From: Staphylococcus pettenkoferi
GTDB lineage: Bacteria; Bacillota; Bacilli; Staphylococcales; Staphylococcaceae
Direction of reading: 5' to 3'
Length of the DNA stretch: 64,000 nucleotides
Assembly: GCF_026659735.1 (NCBI RefSeq)
Contig: NZ_JANSKK010000005.1
Span: 307,377 to 371,376, forward strand
In this document: piece after piece, positions 14,102 through 24,845 of the stretch
Position numbering within the stretch: position 1 is the stretch's first letter
Layout of the letters: every line of letters begins with the position of its first letter
The notes under the pieces: model-generated
Databases searched by the model: none
What the model saw: the letters and a program-made list of their open reading frames with translations, nothing else
What the model was told of the DNA's origin: nothing
Translations under genes and position numbers: made by a program

Positions 14102-14827
14102 ATGAGTGAAGAAGTAATTACGTATGATAACTTCACATCTGACCCGTTTAAAGATTTCGAGCCAGATGACGAGACGAAAGGTGCTTACCATGTGTTGAAA
14201 TGGGCATACGACACTTATGGTAATGACATTGTTTATTCATGCAGTTTCGGTGCCGAAAGCATGGTGCTTATAGATTTAATTTATAAAGTTAAACCTAATG
14301 CACAAATCGTCTTTCTAGATACAGATTTACACTTTCAAGAAACGTACGATTTAATTGACCGTGTTCAAGAGAAGTATCCAGAGTTACGTATCAAAATGAA
14401 GAAACCAGAACTCACACTCGAACAACAATCCGAAGAGTACGGTGCTGCATTGTGGAAGAAAGATCCTAACCAATGTTGCTATATCCGTAAGATTAAGCCA
14501 CTCGAAGAAGAACTTTCAGGTGCAGTAGCATGGATTTCTGGTTTGCGTCGTGCGCAATCACCTACACGTGCAAATACTGACTTCGTAAATAAAGATGAAC
14601 GTTTTAAATCTATCAAAGTGTGTCCATTGATTTACTGGGAAGAAGATGAAGTATGGGATTACATCAAATCGAAAGATCTTCCATACAATGAGCTACATGA
14701 CCATAATTATCCAAGTATTGGTTGCATACCTTGTACGTCTCAAGTATTTAATTCTGACGACCCACGTGCAGGTAGATGGTCCAACTTCGGTAAGACAGAA
14801 TGTGGTTTACACACAACCAAACCTTAA
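14102..14827 (+). CDS. cysH: phosphoadenylyl-/adenylyl-sulfate reductase (thioredoxin)
   Basis: CysH reduces activated sulfate (APS or PAPS) to sulfite using thioredoxin. It has 241 residues. The nucleotide-binding loop is CSFGAESMVLIDL (about residues 45-57). The Cys-Cys pair in NQCCYIRKIKPLEE and the C-x-x-C in GCIPCTSQ are the ligands of a 4Fe-4S cluster, as in APS-using and Bacillus-type enzymes. The catalytic KTECGLH is at the C-terminus. GTTAGGGGG precedes the ATG. It is the first gene of an operon that runs to about 23000. Confidence 0.94.
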   Translation: MSEEVITYDNFTSDPFKDFEPDDETKGAYHVLKWAYDTYGNDIVYSCSFGAESMVLIDLIYKVKPNAQIVFLDTDLHFQETYDLIDRVQEKYPELRIKMKKPELTLEQQSEEYGAALWKKDPNQCCYIRKIKPLEEELSGAVAWISGLRRAQSPTRANTDFVNKDERFKSIKVCPLIYWEEDEVWDYIKSKDLPYNELHDHNYPSIGCIPCTSQVFNSDDPRAGRWSNFGKTECGLHTTKP

Positions 14828-14864
14828 TAGGGTAAAATTTTTTATAACTAATCCTTAGTATAGC

Positions 14865-14910
14865 GATAGGAATATATTGCTTTCTAGAAATGGAAGGCAG
14901 TGTTCCTATC
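14865..14910 (+). other. stable intra-operon hairpin between cysH and cysJ
   Basis: GATAGGAA and TTCCTATC pair perfectly, with an inner GCTTTC/GGAAGGC helix. No T-run follows, so this does not look like a terminator. A second inverted repeat, TTGTAA-TAATT-TTACAA (14933-14949), lies between it and cysJ. The 149-bp gap could hold an mRNA processing or stability element or an internal regulatory site. Confidence 0.5.
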
Positions 14911-14976
14911 CTACATAAATTACGAACTTAAATTGTAATAATTTTACAACAAATAGCAGATAAGAGGTGTCATTGA

Positions 14977-16836
14977 GTGAACTTAAATGTGACGAACAGT
15001 CCGTTAACTGAAGAACAAGCAGCGAAAGCCAATGAATTACTCGCATCTTTAACACCAGAACAGAAGATGTGGTTCAGCGGGTACATTACTGCAACGCAAC
15101 ACATAAGCGGGTCAACGACTGGTGAAGCGATGGATGGTGCTACATCAAATGACAGTGCCGCAAATCTTCCATCAGGCTCAGCTCAAAGTAATGTTGCGCA
15201 ACCGAAAGCACGAGATATCACTGTTCTCTATGGTTCAGAGACAGGAAACGCGCAAGGTGTAGCTGAAATGTTTGGCGAGCGTCTACAAGGTCTAGGTCAT
15301 ACCGTGGAAGTTAAAGGTATGGACGAAATTAAACCACGTAATATTAAAAAGGTTGAAGACTTATTTATTGTTACAGCTACACATGGTGAAGGGGATCCAC
15401 CAGACAATGCGATTGAACTTCATGAATTCTTACATGGACGTAAAGCGCCGAAACTCGAAGGCGTAAGATTCTCAGTGCTTGCGTTAGGAGATCAATCGTA
15501 CGATCATTTCTGTCAAACTGGTAAAGACTTCGATGCGAAACTTGAAGAATTAGGTGCAGAAAGACTTTATGAACGTATCGACTGTGACGTTGATTACGAC
15601 GAAGATGCTGAGAAATGGATTGCGAAAGTTATAGACGCGCTAAACGAAGAAACAGGGAGCACGGCTCAAGCAGAAGAAGTCGTGAGTGAAACAATTCAAT
15701 CTGAGAAACAACAAAAGCATTCTAAAGCCAATCCTTTTTATGCAGAAGTATTAGAGAATATTAATCTCAATGGCCGCGGTTCAGCGAAAGAAACAAGACA
15801 TATTGAATTATTGTTAGAAGATTTCAACGAAGAGTACGAGCCGGGCGATTGTTTAGTTGTACTTCCTGAGAATGATCCTGAACTCGTTAAGCAACTCATT
15901 GAAACATTGGAATGGGATCCAGAACAAGACATCGTGATTAATGAAGACGAAGATAAAATGACATTACAAGATGCGTTAACACGTCATTTCGAAATCACAA
16001 GATTAACTAAACCACTAGTTCAGAAAGCGGCAACATTATTCAATAACGATGAACTTGCTAAGAAAGAGACGGACTCTGACTGGATTAAATCTTATATTGA
16101 TGGTCGAGATTTAATCGATCTAATTCAAGACTTTAAACCTGACGGGCTCAAGCCAGATGATTTGTATGGCATGTTGCGTAAATTACCGCCACGCGAGTAT
16201 TCTATCGCTAGTAGTTATCAAGCTGCGCCAGATGAAGTGCATATTACCGTAGGCGCGGTTCGTTACCAAGCACATGGACGTAATCGCTCCGGCGTATGTT
16301 CTATACAACTTGCTGAGCGTATAGAACCAGGTGATACAGTACCGATTTATCTCAAACATAACCCTAACTTTAAGTTCCCTAAAGATGAAGAGACGCCAGT
16401 CATTATGATTGGACCAGGGACAGGTGTTGCACCGTTCAGATCCTATATGCAAGAAAGAGAAGAACTTGAATTAGAAGGCAACACATGGTTGTTCTTCGGT
16501 AATCAGCACTTTAGAACAGACTTCTTGTATCAAACAGAGTGGCAATCTTGGCTTGAAGATGGTTATTTAGAACGTATGGATGTCGCATTCTCAAGAGATA
16601 CTGACGATAAGGTATACGTGCAACATAAGATTAAAGAGAACGCGAAGTTATTTAATGAATGGTTAGAACGTGGCGCTTCTATTTATGTCTGTGGCGATGA
16701 AAAATATATGGCTAAAGATGTACATGAAGCGATCAAACAAGTCATCAGTCAAGAACGTCAGATTTCCGAAGATGATGCAGAAGAATTCTTAAAACAACTC
16801 AAACGCGATAAGAAATATCAACGGGACATATACTAA
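14977..16836 (+). CDS. cysJ: sulfite reductase (NADPH) flavoprotein subunit
   Basis: CysJ carries electrons from NADPH through FAD and FMN to the CysI hemoprotein. It has 619 residues. An N-terminal leader ([18 protein letters not shown]) matches the family. The flavodoxin-like FMN domain starts at [15 protein letters not shown] (about residue 87). FAD-binding residues are [15 protein letters not shown] and GVCSIQLA. The NADPH domain has [16 protein letters not shown] and [13 protein letters not shown]. The GTG start at 14977 is supported by AAGAGGTG eight bases upstream and by alignment of the N-terminus. It lies 17 bp before cysI. Confidence 0.95.
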   Translation: MNLNVTNSPLTEEQAAKANELLASLTPEQKMWFSGYITATQHISGSTTGEAMDGATSNDSAANLPSGSAQSNVAQPKARDITVLYGSETGNAQGVAEMFGERLQGLGHTVEVKGMDEIKPRNIKKVEDLFIVTATHGEGDPPDNAIELHEFLHGRKAPKLEGVRFSVLALGDQSYDHFCQTGKDFDAKLEELGAERLYERIDCDVDYDEDAEKWIAKVIDALNEETGSTAQAEEVVSETIQSEKQQKHSKANPFYAEVLENINLNGRGSAKETRHIELLLEDFNEEYEPGDCLVVLPENDPELVKQLIETLEWDPEQDIVINEDEDKMTLQDALTRHFEITRLTKPLVQKAATLFNNDELAKKETDSDWIKSYIDGRDLIDLIQDFKPDGLKPDDLYGMLRKLPPREYSIASSYQAAPDEVHITVGAVRYQAHGRNRSGVCSIQLAERIEPGDTVPIYLKHNPNFKFPKDEETPVIMIGPGTGVAPFRSYMQEREELELEGNTWLFFGNQHFRTDFLYQTEWQSWLEDGYLERMDVAFSRDTDDKVYVQHKIKENAKLFNEWLERGASIYVCGDEKYMAKDVHEAIKQVISQERQISEDDAEEFLKQLKRDKKYQRDIY

Positions 16837-16853
16837 AGGAAAGGATAGATTTC

Positions 16854-18590
16854 ATGGTTAAGACTAAAGCTGAAGTAGGGGAAGAGAACTTTGAAGTTCT
16901 ACATCCCAATGAAAAGCTTAAATATGACAGTAACTTTCTACGTGGAACAATTGTAGAAGGTCTTAATGATCCTTTAACTGGTTCCATATCTAAAGATGAT
17001 ACTCAGCTCACGAAATTCCATGGTACTTACCAACAAGATGATCGTGATTTACGTGATGAACGTCGTAAACAAAAGCTTGAACCCGCTTATATGTTTATGA
17101 TTCGTGTTCGTCTGCCAGGGGGCACAGCGACAACAGATCAATGGTTAGCCATGGACGAAATTGCTGATAACTATGCGAATGGTACTTTAAAACTGACAAC
17201 GAGACAGACGTTCCAATTCCATGGTGTATTAAAGCATAATTTAAAAAATTCAATGCAAGGTTTAAATAAAGCATGTCTTGATTCGATTGCGGCGTGTGGG
17301 GACGTCAATCGTAACGTGATGTGTAACTCTAATCCAAATCAGTCTGATGTTCATGAAGAAGTGAACCAACTCGCAAATGATATCAGTAATCACATGACAC
17401 CTAAGACAGGTGCTTATCACGAAATCTGGTTAGATGGCGAAAAAGTTGCCAATTCTAAAGACGAAAGTGAAGAAGCAGAACCGATTTATGGTAAGACGTA
17501 TTTACCTCGTAAATTTAAAATTGGTATCGCTGTACCACCGTCTAATGATATTGATGTGTACTCTCAAGATATTGGACTCGTCGCTATCGTTGAGAACGAA
17601 CAACTCATCGGATTCAACGTGCTTATTGGCGGCGGAATGGGTATGACACACGGCGAAGAACATACGTATCCTCAAATTGGTAAACTCGTTGGTTACGTGC
17701 CTAAAGAAGAAATCATCGATGTTTGCGAAAAGATCGTCACAGTACAACGTGATTATGGTGATCGTGAAGATCGTAAACAAGCACGTTTTAAATATACTAT
17801 CGACCGTTTAGGTGTCGACACTGTTGTCGACATGATTAATGAACGCCTTGGTTGGAACATGGAAGAACCAAGAGACTTTGAATTTGAAGACAACGGAGAC
17901 CAATTAGGTTGGGTTGAAGGTAAAGGAATGTATCACTATACCTTATTTATCCTCAGTGGTCGTGTGAAAGACACAGAAGATTACAAGTTAAAGACTGCAA
18001 TCAAAGAAATTGCGCATAAACACAAAGGTTATTTCAGACTTACACCTAACCAGAACTTAGTGATTTCTGACGTTAAGCCAGAAGATAAAGATATGATTCA
18101 AGAAATCATTGATAAATATGGCTTAACTGATGGTAAACATTATTCAGGTTTAAGACGTAATGCGATGTCATGTGTAGCTTTCCCAACATGTGGTTTAGCG
18201 ATGGCCGAATCAGAGCGTTACCTTCCATCATTACTAGATAAAATGGAAGACTTACTCGATGAAGCGAATATCGACGAAGAAGAAATTACAATCCGTATTA
18301 CAGGTTGTCCAAATGGATGTGCAAGACCAGCCTTAGCTGAAATCGGTTTAGTAGGTAAAGCACCAGGTAAGTATAACTTATATCTTGGTGGTGGCTTTAA
18401 AGGTGACCGACTCAGTAAATTGTTCAAAGAGAATATTAATGAGAAAGAAATTCTCGATAGCCTTCGACCTATTCTTATTGATTATGGTAAAGAGAAGATG
18501 GAAGGTGAACACTTCGGTGATTACGTTATCCGTGCAGGTATCGTTGAGAAGACTGAAGATGGTACAGACTTCCATAAAAATATTAAATAG
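16854..18590 (+). CDS. cysI: sulfite reductase hemoprotein subunit
   Basis: CysI performs the six-electron reduction of sulfite to sulfide on a coupled siroheme-4Fe4S centre. It has 578 residues. The cluster ligands are visible as [16 protein letters not shown] and CPNGCARP. Siroheme-site residues lie in [12 protein letters not shown], and the repeated ferredoxin-like half is [17 protein letters not shown] at 16854 follows GGAAAGGA. The gene lies in the same operon as the siroheme enzymes (cobA, sirC), which supply its cofactor. Confidence 0.96.
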   Translation: MVKTKAEVGEENFEVLHPNEKLKYDSNFLRGTIVEGLNDPLTGSISKDDTQLTKFHGTYQQDDRDLRDERRKQKLEPAYMFMIRVRLPGGTATTDQWLAMDEIADNYANGTLKLTTRQTFQFHGVLKHNLKNSMQGLNKACLDSIAACGDVNRNVMCNSNPNQSDVHEEVNQLANDISNHMTPKTGAYHEIWLDGEKVANSKDESEEAEPIYGKTYLPRKFKIGIAVPPSNDIDVYSQDIGLVAIVENEQLIGFNVLIGGGMGMTHGEEHTYPQIGKLVGYVPKEEIIDVCEKIVTVQRDYGDREDRKQARFKYTIDRLGVDTVVDMINERLGWNMEEPRDFEFEDNGDQLGWVEGKGMYHYTLFILSGRVKDTEDYKLKTAIKEIAHKHKGYFRLTPNQNLVISDVKPEDKDMIQEIIDKYGLTDGKHYSGLRRNAMSCVAFPTCGLAMAESERYLPSLLDKMEDLLDEANIDEEEITIRITGCPNGCARPALAEIGLVGKAPGKYNLYLGGGFKGDRLSKLFKENINEKEILDSLRPILIDYGKEKMEGEHFGDYVIRAGIVEKTEDGTDFHKNIK

Positions 18591-18605
18591 AAAAGTGGTG
18601 AGACG

Positions 18606-19379
18606 ATGGGCAAAGTGTTTCTTGTAGGTGCTGGACCTGGAGACCCTGACTTATTAACAATTAAAGCTTTAAAAGCAATTCAACAATCCGATGTCATTCT
18701 TTATGACCGATTAGTAAATAGAGAAATTCTAGAGTACGCTAAACCAAATACGAAATTTCTCTACTGTGGTAAAGATCCTAATCGACATTCTTTACCACAA
18801 TCTGAAACGAACAAGACGATGGTTGCTTTAGCGAAAAAAGATCATACGATTACACGTTTAAAAGGCGGCGATCCTTTCGTCTTTGGTCGTGGAGGAGAAG
18901 AAGCGGAAGTGTTAGCACAGAACAATATCGATTTTGAAATTGTACCAGGAATTACTTCAGGTATCGCAGCACCAGCTTATGCTGGTATACCAGTGACCCA
19001 TCGTGACTATAGTTCTTCTGTCGCTTTCGTTACAGCAGTGACTAAAGATGACATCGAAGAGAATATCCACTGGGAACATCTAGCCCAAGGTCCTGAGACT
19101 TTGTGTGTCTATATGGGTGTTAGAAAGTTATCCTATATCTGTCAGATGTTGGTCAATAACGGACGTGCTGCTGACACGCCAGTAGCACTTGTTCGTTTAG
19201 GTACCACATCACAACAAGAAACCGTGGTAGGGACTTTGACTGATATCGTAACTAAAGCGCAAGACATTCAGAATCCTGCGATGATTATCGTAGGCGAAGT
19301 AGTGAACTTACGAGACAAGATCAGTTGGTTTAAGGAGATATCATTAGCTAAAAACATACCATCTGTTACTTTAAATTAG
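18606..19379 (+). CDS. cobA: uroporphyrinogen-III C-methyltransferase (SUMT)
   Basis: SUMT methylates uroporphyrinogen III twice with S-adenosylmethionine to give precorrin-2, the first committed step to siroheme. It is a single-domain form of 257 residues. Signature motifs are VGAGPGDPDLLT (residues 7-18), YDRLV, LKGGDPFVFGRGGEE and PGITSGIAAPAYAGIPVTHR. It starts 15 bp after cysI with GTGGTGAGACG upstream of the ATG. Its place directly after cysI fits dedicated siroheme supply. Confidence 0.94.
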   Translation: MGKVFLVGAGPGDPDLLTIKALKAIQQSDVILYDRLVNREILEYAKPNTKFLYCGKDPNRHSLPQSETNKTMVALAKKDHTITRLKGGDPFVFGRGGEEAEVLAQNNIDFEIVPGITSGIAAPAYAGIPVTHRDYSSSVAFVTAVTKDDIEENIHWEHLAQGPETLCVYMGVRKLSYICQMLVNNGRAADTPVALVRLGTTSQQETVVGTLTDIVTKAQDIQNPAMIIVGEVVNLRDKISWFKEISLAKNIPSVTLN

Positions 19380-19437
19380 TACACTAGTAGTAAATACAAA
19401 GTGAACTAATGTAGAACGATAAAGAGAGGTATAAAAG

Positions 19438-20052
19438 ATGACATCTCACATGCCAATTATGGTTGATTTGCATAATAAAGACGTAGTCGTAATCGGAGGC
19501 GGAAAGGTAGCTGCACGACGCATTAACGTCGTAGTACGTTATACCCATAACATTACTGTTATAAGTCCAGAAGTACATGATGATATTCGCACTCTGATAG
19601 AACAGGGAACGATTCATTGGCAGGCGCGCCGCTACCGAAGTAATGATGTACAAAATGCAGATTTCATCATCATTGCTACAGATAATTCCGAGTTAAACGA
19701 TTCGATTAGTCGTGAAGCGTCAAGTTCTGCTTTAGTGAATGTGGCAAGTAATGCAGAAGCGGGCAATGCTACGTTTCCAAGTATCATTCACAGAGGCAAA
19801 TTGACGTTAAGCGTCTCAACAAACGGAGCAAGTCCACAATTAACGAAACAGATAAAGAAAGAATTAGCGACGAAGTATGACGAATCATATGAAAGTTATA
19901 TAGACTTTCTTAACCAGTGTCGTATCAAAGTAAAACATACTTCGCTCAACACTTCAGAAAAGCAAAGTTTATTGAAATCTCTGCTTTCAGAAGAATATTT
20001 CTCACAGATGCAACAACAAGAAATGCTTCATTATCTTGATAGATTAACGTAA
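19438..20052 (+). CDS. precorrin-2 dehydrogenase (siroheme synthesis, CysG N-terminal type)
   Basis: A 204-residue protein that oxidises precorrin-2 to sirohydrochlorin with NAD. The Rossmann motif VVVIGGGKVAARRI is near residue 16. The family stretch ASNAEAGNATFPSIIHRG and the dimer motif TNGASPQLTKQIKKEL are present. GAGAGG precedes the ATG. Iron insertion may be done by this protein, as in CysG, or by a separate chelatase elsewhere; no CbiX/SirB-type gene lies in this operon. The 58-bp gap from cobA is the longest inside this part of the operon. Confidence 0.88.
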   Translation: MTSHMPIMVDLHNKDVVVIGGGKVAARRINVVVRYTHNITVISPEVHDDIRTLIEQGTIHWQARRYRSNDVQNADFIIIATDNSELNDSISREASSSALVNVASNAEAGNATFPSIIHRGKLTLSVSTNGASPQLTKQIKKELATKYDESYESYIDFLNQCRIKVKHTSLNTSEKQSLLKSLLSEEYFSQMQQQEMLHYLDRLT

Positions 20053-20076
20053 TTAAGAACTGGGGGCGGAAAGGAT

Positions 20077-20973
20077 ATGCGGAAATTACTAATATTTGCC
20101 TTAGCGGGCTTCGTAGCACAATTGATTGATGGCTCCTTAGGCATGGGGTTTGGTGCTTCCTCATCCTCTATATTATTAACGTTTGGTATAACTCCAGCCA
20201 TCGTCTCAGCAACCGTACACTTTTCAGAAATAGCTACGACAGCAGCATCCGGAACGTCTCACCTTAAATTTAAGAACGTCCACAAACCGACGATGATTAA
20301 ACTCGCGGTTCCAGGAGCGATTGCCGCGTTTCTAGGTGCAGCCTTTCTCACACATATTAAAGGCGATAACATCAAACCCTTTATTGCGACATTCTTGCTC
20401 TTGATGGGATTCTATATCTTGTACCAATTCTTATTTAAAAGAAATCACCCATCTGAAGGACACAAAGTCGGAAAGATAAACAGTTTATTAATTATTCCGC
20501 AAGGCTTAATTGCAGGAATATTAGATTCAATCGGAGGTGGCGGTTGGGGACCCGTCAATACGCCACTACTTCTTTCAAGTAAGAAGCTAGAACCTCGCTA
20601 TGCGATTGGGACGGTTTCGGCAAGTGAGTTTTTCGTCACAATTTCCGCCTCACTAAGCTTTATTATCTTTCTAGGTGTAAGCCAAATTAACTGGGGTTTA
20701 GTTATCGCATTAAGTGTAGGGGGCATGATTGCCGCACCTATTTCAGCTTTTCTCGTACGTATACTTCCAGTCAATGTATTGGCGGTATGCGTAGGAGGAC
20801 TGATTATCTTTACGAATAGCAACGCGTTGCTACAATATCTCGTTTCAAATGCAGCGCTTGCGAATACGATTAAAGGTATTATTGTCTTTCTATTCGTAAT
20901 TCTCATTCTTTATGTGGTGAATAGAAACCGGTCTTTTAAGAGAACTAAAAATAAAAAGAAAGTTGAGGTATAA
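20077..20973 (+). CDS. TauE/SafE family sulfur-oxyanion transporter
   Basis: A polytopic membrane protein of 298 residues with about eight hydrophobic helices and the family N-terminus [16 protein letters not shown] repeated [13 protein letters not shown] motif is seen near residue 156. TauE/SafE proteins move sulfite, sulfate or sulfonates. Inside this operon the likely job is sulfate uptake or sulfite export; the direction cannot be told from sequence. GGGGGCGGAAAGG precedes the ATG. It is followed after 4 bp by sat. Confidence 0.88.
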   Translation: MRKLLIFALAGFVAQLIDGSLGMGFGASSSSILLTFGITPAIVSATVHFSEIATTAASGTSHLKFKNVHKPTMIKLAVPGAIAAFLGAAFLTHIKGDNIKPFIATFLLLMGFYILYQFLFKRNHPSEGHKVGKINSLLIIPQGLIAGILDSIGGGGWGPVNTPLLLSSKKLEPRYAIGTVSASEFFVTISASLSFIIFLGVSQINWGLVIALSVGGMIAAPISAFLVRILPVNVLAVCVGGLIIFTNSNALLQYLVSNAALANTIKGIIVFLFVILILYVVNRNRSFKRTKNKKKVEV

Positions 20974-20977
20974 ACAG

Positions 20978-22156
20978 ATGGCAGTTTCAAATGACATTAT
21001 CAATAACACAATTAAACCGCACGGAGGCGAGTTAATTAATCGTACTCTAGAAGGCCAAGAGCGTGAGACACTTATCCAACAAGCTCAAGATTTTCCAAGT
21101 GTGACGCTCAACCCTTGGAGTCTATCTGATCTTGAACTCATAGGTATTGGTGGATTCAGTCCACTCACTGGTTTCATGGGTGAAGCAGATTACAACAAGG
21201 TAGTAGAAGACACACACTTAGCTAATGGTTTAGTATGGAGTATTCCAATCACACTACCAGTAGATGAAGCGAAAGCAGATGAGCTTAATGTTGGCGATCG
21301 TGTCGCATTGTATGGCGAAGATGGCGAACTTTACGGCGTCTTAAACTTAGAAGAGAAATTCAGTTATGACAAAGAAAAAGAAGCACGTAATGTTTATGGT
21401 ACTACAGACGATAATCATCCAGGCGTTAAGAAAGTATACGACAAAGGATCAATTTATCTCGCAGGACCTGTGTATTTATTAAACCGTCCGAAACATGATG
21501 AGTTCTCTGACTATCATTATGATCCAGCCGAAACACGTCAAATGTTCGCTGACTTAGGTTGGGAAACAGTTGTAGGATTCCAAACACGTAACCCTGTACA
21601 TCGTGCACATGAATATATTCAAAAGTCAGCTTTAGAAATTGTAGATGGCTTACTGTTAAATCCACTCGTTGGTGAAACGAAATCCGATGATATTCCTGCA
21701 GATGTACGTATGGAAAGCTATCAAGCGATACTCAAAAACTATTTCCCGGAAAATAGAACACGTTTAGTGATCTATCCAGCAGCAATGCGTTATGCAGGAC
21801 CTAAGGAAGCAATTCTGCATGCGACTGTACGTAAAAACTATGGTTGTACACACTTCATCGTAGGTCGTGACCACGCTGGTGTCGGCGATTACTACGGTAC
21901 TTACGAAGCGCAAGAGCTCATTTCACAATATGAAGATGAATTAGGTATTCAAATATTAAAATTTGAGCACGCTTTCTACTGCGAAGTATGTGGCAACATG
22001 GCAACAGCAAAAACTTGCCCACACGACAGTTTTAAACATCTTCACTTAAGTGGTACGAAAGTACGCGAAAAACTACGTAATGGTGAATCATTACCTAAAG
22101 AATTCTCTCGTCCAGAGGTTGCGGAAGTCTTAATCAAAGGACTTAAAGAAAACTAA
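20978..22156 (+). CDS. sat: sulfate adenylyltransferase (ATP sulfurylase)
   Basis: Sat makes APS from sulfate and ATP, the entry step of assimilation. It has 392 residues from ATG 20978. A TTG at 20963 is also in frame, but it lies within the upstream gene and GAGG (20965-20968) favours the ATG. Catalytic motifs are [31 protein letters not shown] and [16 protein letters not shown] Cys cluster ([15 protein letters not shown]) is also present, as in other bacterial homomeric enzymes. Confidence 0.95.
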   Translation: MAVSNDIINNTIKPHGGELINRTLEGQERETLIQQAQDFPSVTLNPWSLSDLELIGIGGFSPLTGFMGEADYNKVVEDTHLANGLVWSIPITLPVDEAKADELNVGDRVALYGEDGELYGVLNLEEKFSYDKEKEARNVYGTTDDNHPGVKKVYDKGSIYLAGPVYLLNRPKHDEFSDYHYDPAETRQMFADLGWETVVGFQTRNPVHRAHEYIQKSALEIVDGLLLNPLVGETKSDDIPADVRMESYQAILKNYFPENRTRLVIYPAAMRYAGPKEAILHATVRKNYGCTHFIVGRDHAGVGDYYGTYEAQELISQYEDELGIQILKFEHAFYCEVCGNMATAKTCPHDSFKHLHLSGTKVREKLRNGESLPKEFSRPEVAEVLIKGLKEN

Positions 22157-22174
22157 TATTTGAGGAGTGAAATA

Positions 22175-22774
22175 ATGGGTGAATCAACAAATATTACTTG
22201 GCATGAGTCAGAAGTAACGAAGCAAGATCGCCAACAACTGCATGGTCATAAGAGCGCTACACTTTGGTTTACTGGTTTATCAGGATCCGGTAAATCAACG
22301 ATCTCAGTAGAGTTAGAGAAAGCTTTATTTGAACGCAAAAAACATGCCTTTCGTTTAGATGGCGATAACGTTCGTCACGGATTAAATAAGAATCTAGGCT
22401 TTAGTCCTGAAGATCGTCAAGAGAATATTCGTCGTATTGGTGAAGTAAGTAAGTTGATGGTAGATGCAGGGCTCATTACTATCACTGCATTTATTTCTCC
22501 TTACAGAGAAGATAGAGATAATGTCAGAGCAATGTTAGATGACGAGGAATTTATCGAAATCTATACCCAATGTAGTGTTGAAGAGTGTGAACGTCGTGAT
22601 CCTAAAGGGCTTTATAAGAAAGCTAGAACAGGTGAAATCCCAGAATTCACTGGAATTAGTGCACCTTACGAAGAACCACGTAATCCTGAAATTACTATTG
22701 ATACTGAACAATTAGATGTTAAGGACGCTGTTACACAAATTCTAAATTATTTAGAAGAGCATCAATATATTTAA
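22175..22774 (+). CDS. cysC: adenylyl-sulfate kinase
   Basis: CysC phosphorylates APS to PAPS. It has 199 residues. The P-loop is GLSGSGKST (about residues 34-42). The APS-binding motifs [17 protein letters not shown] and [10 protein letters not shown] are intact. The start at ATG 22175 follows GAGGAGTG; an upstream in-frame TTG overlaps that site and is less likely. It sits 18 bp after sat, as in many Firmicute sulfate operons. Confidence 0.95.
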   Translation: MGESTNITWHESEVTKQDRQQLHGHKSATLWFTGLSGSGKSTISVELEKALFERKKHAFRLDGDNVRHGLNKNLGFSPEDRQENIRRIGEVSKLMVDAGLITITAFISPYREDRDNVRAMLDDEEFIEIYTQCSVEECERRDPKGLYKKARTGEIPEFTGISAPYEEPRNPEITIDTEQLDVKDAVTQILNYLEEHQYI

Positions 22775-22801
22775 TGGATTGTCTATAAAGGAGGAGACCT
22801 C

Positions 22802-22999
22802 ATGAACTTAGTAGGAATCATTATTTTGATATTATTTATCATCTTTATTGCGAGTGTTGCAACTAACGCGATATTACTAGCAAAAGGCACAGAGCGTCGT
22901 CGATTTTTCTTTGAAACGAATTTACTTTCTAAGTTCATGGTAGGATCTTTCATCCTATTGGGCATTATTTTAGTGGTGCTCGGACATTATCATCATTAA
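22802..22999 (+). CDS. small membrane protein at the end of the cys operon
   Basis: A 65-residue protein with two hydrophobic helices (about residues 3-27 and 44-61) separated by a basic loop (KGTERRRFFFETN). AAAGGAGGAG lies just before the ATG. It is 27 bp after cysC and before the operon terminator, so it is probably cotranscribed. I do not recognise the family; a role with the TauE-type transporter is only a guess from position. Confidence 0.7.
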   Translation: MNLVGIIILILFIIFIASVATNAILLAKGTERRRFFFETNLLSKFMVGSFILLGIILVVLGHYHH

Positions 23000-23036
23000 G
23001 CATGTAATAGTTGAATCTATCTAAGTAAGACTCTCG

Positions 23037-23082
23037 AGTAGTATGGTTTGAATAACTTTCTTCTAACCGTACTACTCTTTTT
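23037..23082 (+). terminator. terminator of the cys operon
   Basis: AGTAGTATGGTT pairs with AACCGTACTACT (one G-T pair) and is followed by CTTTTTCT. Confidence 0.85.
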
Positions 23083-23184
23083 CTATGTGCAGTAAATTAA
23101 CAAGAAGGACTATTATTAAATTCTGAATTATGATAATCTTTAATGCAATTATTTTTTCATACTAAACAAAGGGGAGTTGAAACT

Positions 23185-23895
23185 ATGGAATGGCTTAAAT
23201 TAATAGGCATTGTGATTATCATCGTCGGATTCTTAGTCAAAATAGATACGATTGCGGTTATCTTAATCGCTGCGATAGCGACTGGGTTAGTATCAGGGAT
23301 GGACTTTACTCAAATATTAGCTACTTTAGGAAAGGCTTTCGTAGATCAGCGTTTAGTCACATTATTCGTCTTGACCTTACCAATGGTAGGGCTCATTGAA
23401 CGCTTTGGACTAAAGAAACAAGCATCTAATTTGATTGGTAAAGTACAAAAAGTCACGAGTGGAAGACTGATGACCTTGTATTTAATTCTGAGAAAGGTCG
23501 CAGGGTTAGCTTCTATTCGTATTAATGGACACCCGCAATTTGTGCGTCCACTCATTAATCCTATGACACAAAGTGCTTTGCGCACGCGTTATAACTTAAA
23601 TCAAAAAGACGTAGATCCAAAAGATATCGATAAGATCAAAGCACAAACTTCTGCCATGGAGAATTACGGTAATTTCTTTGGACAAAATTTATTCATTGGT
23701 TCTGCAGGTGTATTATTGATGGCTGGAACGTTCAAGTCGTTACATATTAACGTCAATGCAGTTGATCTTGTCTTAGCTTCACTACCTATCGCTGGGGTGA
23801 CGATAGTTATCGTCTGGCTCAATAACATCCTATTCGATCGCTATCTTGATAGAAAGTACGGTCGAACTCACAAAGGGGTGCGTAACGATGAGTGA
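23185..23895 (+). CDS. 5-oxoproline transporter subunit, DUF969 family
   Basis: A membrane protein of 236 residues with hydrophobic segments at about 5-35, 60-80, 165-185 and 195-215. It matches the DUF969 family, whose members pair with DUF979 proteins beside pyroglutamyl peptidase and are regarded as a 5-oxoproline transporter. I chose ATG 23185, which has AAAGGGGAG upstream, over an earlier in-frame start at 23143. Its stop overlaps the DUF979 start by 8 bp. Confidence 0.82.
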   Translation: MEWLKLIGIVIIIVGFLVKIDTIAVILIAAIATGLVSGMDFTQILATLGKAFVDQRLVTLFVLTLPMVGLIERFGLKKQASNLIGKVQKVTSGRLMTLYLILRKVAGLASIRINGHPQFVRPLINPMTQSALRTRYNLNQKDVDPKDIDKIKAQTSAMENYGNFFGQNLFIGSAGVLLMAGTFKSLHINVNAVDLVLASLPIAGVTIVIVWLNNILFDRYLDRKYGRTHKGVRNDE

Positions 23896-24814
23896 GACAG
23901 TAATTAACCGAATTCTTGAATGCTTCTATATTCTAGCTGGTTTACAATTCATCTACACAGCTTATCGTGCTTTGAAAGCGCCTGACAAAGGTAAACGAGT
24001 AGGAACTGCACTTTTCTGGCTAATACTTGCAATATTATTTATTGCAGGTCCATATTTGCCTAACGTTATAAACGGTTTACTTATCGTTCTAATGGGCGTA
24101 CTCACACTCTTCAAGCAAGTTACGATTAAAAATATCATTGATGTGAATGAGCGTGAAGTAGAACAAGGTGCGCGTCGTTACGGGAATAAATTATTCATAC
24201 CTGCATTAGTGCTTGCAGTGGTCGCAGTCATCGTTTCGAATTGGACACCTTTAGGCGGTGCAATAGGTTTAGGTGTATCTTCAGTTGTAGGTTTAATCGC
24301 AGCATTACTTGTCATTAAACCTAAAGCGAAGTATATCTTGTATGATAGCGACCGTTTAACTCAACAAGTTGGTGCAGTAGGGATTCTACCGCAATTTCTA
24401 GCTGCGTTAGGTGTACTATTTACAGCGAGTGGTGTGGGTAAAGTTATCTCTCATGGTATATCTTCATTTCTACCTGAAGGAAGTCACCTTGTAGGGTCTA
24501 TCGCTTATATATTAGGAATGGTGCTCTTCACGATGTTGATGGGGAATGCATTTGCGGCTTTCACTGTTATTACTGCCAGCATAGGAATTCCTTTCGTGAT
24601 TGCTCAAGGTGGCGATCCAGTTATTGCTGGTGCTCTAGCCATGACAGGTGGTTTCTGTGGCACACTGATTACCCCTATGGCAGCGAACTTTAATACGTTG
24701 CCAGTAGCATTGTTAGAAATGAAAGACGAATTCGGAGTGATAAAGGCACAATTGCCTGTAGCACTACTGCTTATCGTTGCTCACATTGCCTTAATGTACT
24801 TTTGGGCATTTTAA
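23888..24814 (+). CDS. 5-oxoproline transporter subunit, DUF979 family
   Basis: A polytopic membrane protein of 308 residues with about nine hydrophobic helices. It is the DUF979 partner of the preceding gene. ATG 23888 has AAAGGGGTG upstream and overlaps the DUF969 stop, which indicates translational coupling. Next to pcp it most likely imports pyroglutamate or pyroglutamyl peptides; this function rests on the family and the context. Confidence 0.82.
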   Translation: MSETVINRILECFYILAGLQFIYTAYRALKAPDKGKRVGTALFWLILAILFIAGPYLPNVINGLLIVLMGVLTLFKQVTIKNIIDVNEREVEQGARRYGNKLFIPALVLAVVAVIVSNWTPLGGAIGLGVSSVVGLIAALLVIKPKAKYILYDSDRLTQQVGAVGILPQFLAALGVLFTASGVGKVISHGISSFLPEGSHLVGSIAYILGMVLFTMLMGNAFAAFTVITASIGIPFVIAQGGDPVIAGALAMTGGFCGTLITPMAANFNTLPVALLEMKDEFGVIKAQLPVALLLIVAHIALMYFWAF

Positions 24815-24845
24815 TATAACTAATTAATAATAGGAGGACTTGCTT

